Source: Bacteriovoracaceae bacterium UBA2428 (lineage in GTDB: Bacteria; Bdellovibrionota; UBA2428). From it: DNA of 14,682 bases. Positions 13,925-14,682 of this stretch are shown in pieces. The notes under the pieces are model-generated. The model did no database searches, was not told the DNA's origin, and saw only the letters and a program-made list of their open reading frames with translations. Where the stretch lies: NCBI GenBank assembly GCA_002343545.1, contig DDRA01000098.1:4427-19108 (forward strand), given 5' to 3'. How positions within the stretch are numbered: the stretch's first letter is position 1; the number at the start of each line of letters is the position of its first letter. The position numbers were made by a program, and so were the translations under genes.

Positions 13925-14682
13925 TTAAGGGCGCACAGTTCTGATTAGGCGCGGTGCGATGCGGTGAGCGAGGCAGAGAGTCGCTAGGCAGGCGATGACG
14001 AGAGGGGTGGTGGGAAGATTCGTCCAGGCCAGGCTGGCCACGATGCCGCCCGTCGTGGCGAGGGCGCTGAACACGACGAGCGTCGCGAGGGTCTTCACGG
14101 GGGAGCTTGGAGGGCGGCGGCCCGAGAGCAAGGCGCTCGGCAGCAGGAGCATTGTGAGGGTGAAGAGGATGCCGAGAAACTGCACGCCCAGGGCCGTGAC
14201 CACGAGCAGGCCCACGTCGAACGCGAGTTCCTCGAAGCGTTCCCGGGGACCCCTTTGTGCCGGCGCGCCGAGCGCGATCTCTTGGTCACGGCGCTCGAGA
14301 TTGCGTCGTCCGAGAAAAAGAAGGACGAGCGCAGCGAGGGCGAGGGCGCCCATCGTCCAGGCGTCGCGGTGACCGAGCGTGACGAGGTCGCCGAAGTAAA
14401 GTTGCAAAAAATGGCTGTCCAACTTGAGCGCCAGCGCGTCGAGGATTTGCGAGGCTGCGCCGAGCGCGATGGAAAGCGAGACGAGTCGGTAAGGCGCGTC
14501 GTCGCGGCGGCATCCCACCGTGCGGGCGAGCGGTGCTCCGACGAGTCCCATCGAAACGGCTGCGAACAAAATGGGAGGCGAGAGTGCGGTTTCGATGAGG
14601 TGGTGGTCCTTGTAAAGGGCCAAGCCGACGAGCGTTCCCATGGCCGTCGTTTGGGAGGGCACAAGGGGCTCGAGCGCGCGCT
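13925..14682 (-). CDS. Metal ABC transporter permease (ZnuB-like), N-terminus off the window
   Basis: The membrane subunit of a zinc/manganese/iron-type ABC importer. The frame is open to the window edge, and about 251 residues are visible. At least six hydrophobic segments are present, including ALSPPILFAAVSMGLVGAPL, LVSLSIALGAASQILDALAL, GALALAALVLLFLG and LAFDVGLLVVTALGVQFLGI. LGVQFLGILFTLTMLLLPSA near the C-terminal third is the typical ZnuB/TroC-type membrane signature. The GTG at 14662 and ATG at 14642 are probably internal, since the family has ~40-50 more residues before LVPSQTTAMGTLVGLALY. The metal is not fixed by the sequence. The ATPase (ZnuC) and binding protein (ZnuA) are not visible here and would be expected further right. 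The small CxC/HxH gene follows after 176 bases. Confidence 0.82.
   Translation of the reverse strand, partial: RALEPLVPSQTTAMGTLVGLALYKDHHLIETALSPPILFAAVSMGLVGAPLARTVGCRRDDAPYRLVSLSIALGAASQILDALALKLDSHFLQLYFGDLVTLGHRDAWTMGALALAALVLLFLGRRNLERRDQEIALGAPAQRGPRERFEELAFDVGLLVVTALGVQFLGILFTLTMLLLPSALLSGRRPPSSPVKTLATLVVFSALATTGGIVASLAWTNLPTTPLVIACLATLCLAHRIAPRLIRTVRP

Noticed and set aside
14642..14662. True start of the metal permease at GTG 14662 or ATG 14642
   Set aside because: The frame stays open to the window edge, and the family normally has a further membrane helix before this point, so the gene is treated as cut by the window.
1..14682. CRISPR array, insertion sequence, phage genes or a defence island
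   Set aside because: No regularly spaced repeats, transposase, integrase, terminal inverted repeats or recognised defence domains were seen on either strand.

Overview
The window looks like two unrelated pieces of DNA joined near position 1735. The left piece (1 to about 1734) has the look of a high-GC gammaproteobacterium of the Xanthomonadaceae/Lysobacter type. It holds the C-terminal end of an M3-family peptidyl-dipeptidase (Dcp), a strong intrinsic terminator, a roughly 300-bp intergenic stretch with three DnaA-box-like nonamers, and a CbpA/DnaJ-type co-chaperone gene whose first ~15 codons are missing. The right piece (about 1735 to 14682) prefers different codons (Leu CTC, Thr ACG, Ala GCG, Val GTC, against CTG, ACC, GCC, GTG on the left). 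It comes from another GC-rich Gram-negative bacterium. A deltaproteobacterial or Bdellovibrionota-like source is my guess from the gene families, but the sequence does not settle it. At the joint a truncated NuoD runs in frame into the truncated CbpA, giving a 620-codon frame that looks like a new three-domain protein. The simplest reading is an assembly or library chimera.

Right piece, left to right. On the minus strand lie a NuoB-NuoD fusion of respiratory complex I (cut off at the joint) and, upstream of it, a small coiled-coil protein of unknown role. On the plus strand follow tRNA-Leu(CAA), the ribosome-assembly GTPase RsgA and tRNA-Arg(CCG). A six-gene minus-strand run then extends from 10691 down to 4852: murJ (lipid II flippase), lysC (aspartate kinase), a PilZ-domain protein, a small lipoprotein and two exported proteins of unknown function. 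The first four genes are linked by three successive 4-base ATGA stop/start overlaps, so they very probably form one transcript. murJ and lysC both serve cell-wall building (lysC leads to diaminopimelate). The PilZ and exported proteins may tie envelope functions to this unit, but that is inference.

Divergent from murJ are three plus-strand genes: a secreted HNH nuclease, a PlsC-type acyltransferase (phospholipid synthesis) and a UMF1-family MFS transporter. The right end is on the minus strand. It holds a 78-residue protein with CxC and HxH motifs, preceded by a Fur/Zur-like palindrome that overlaps a good promoter, and a ZnuB-like metal ABC permease that runs off the window. Together these suggest a metal-responsive locus.

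Most of the window is ordinary housekeeping DNA. I found no CRISPR array, insertion sequence, phage gene or recognised defence system. The items most worth a second look are the chimeric joint, the NuoB-NuoD fusion that lacks NuoC, the metal-box/small-protein locus and the murJ-lysC-PilZ operon.
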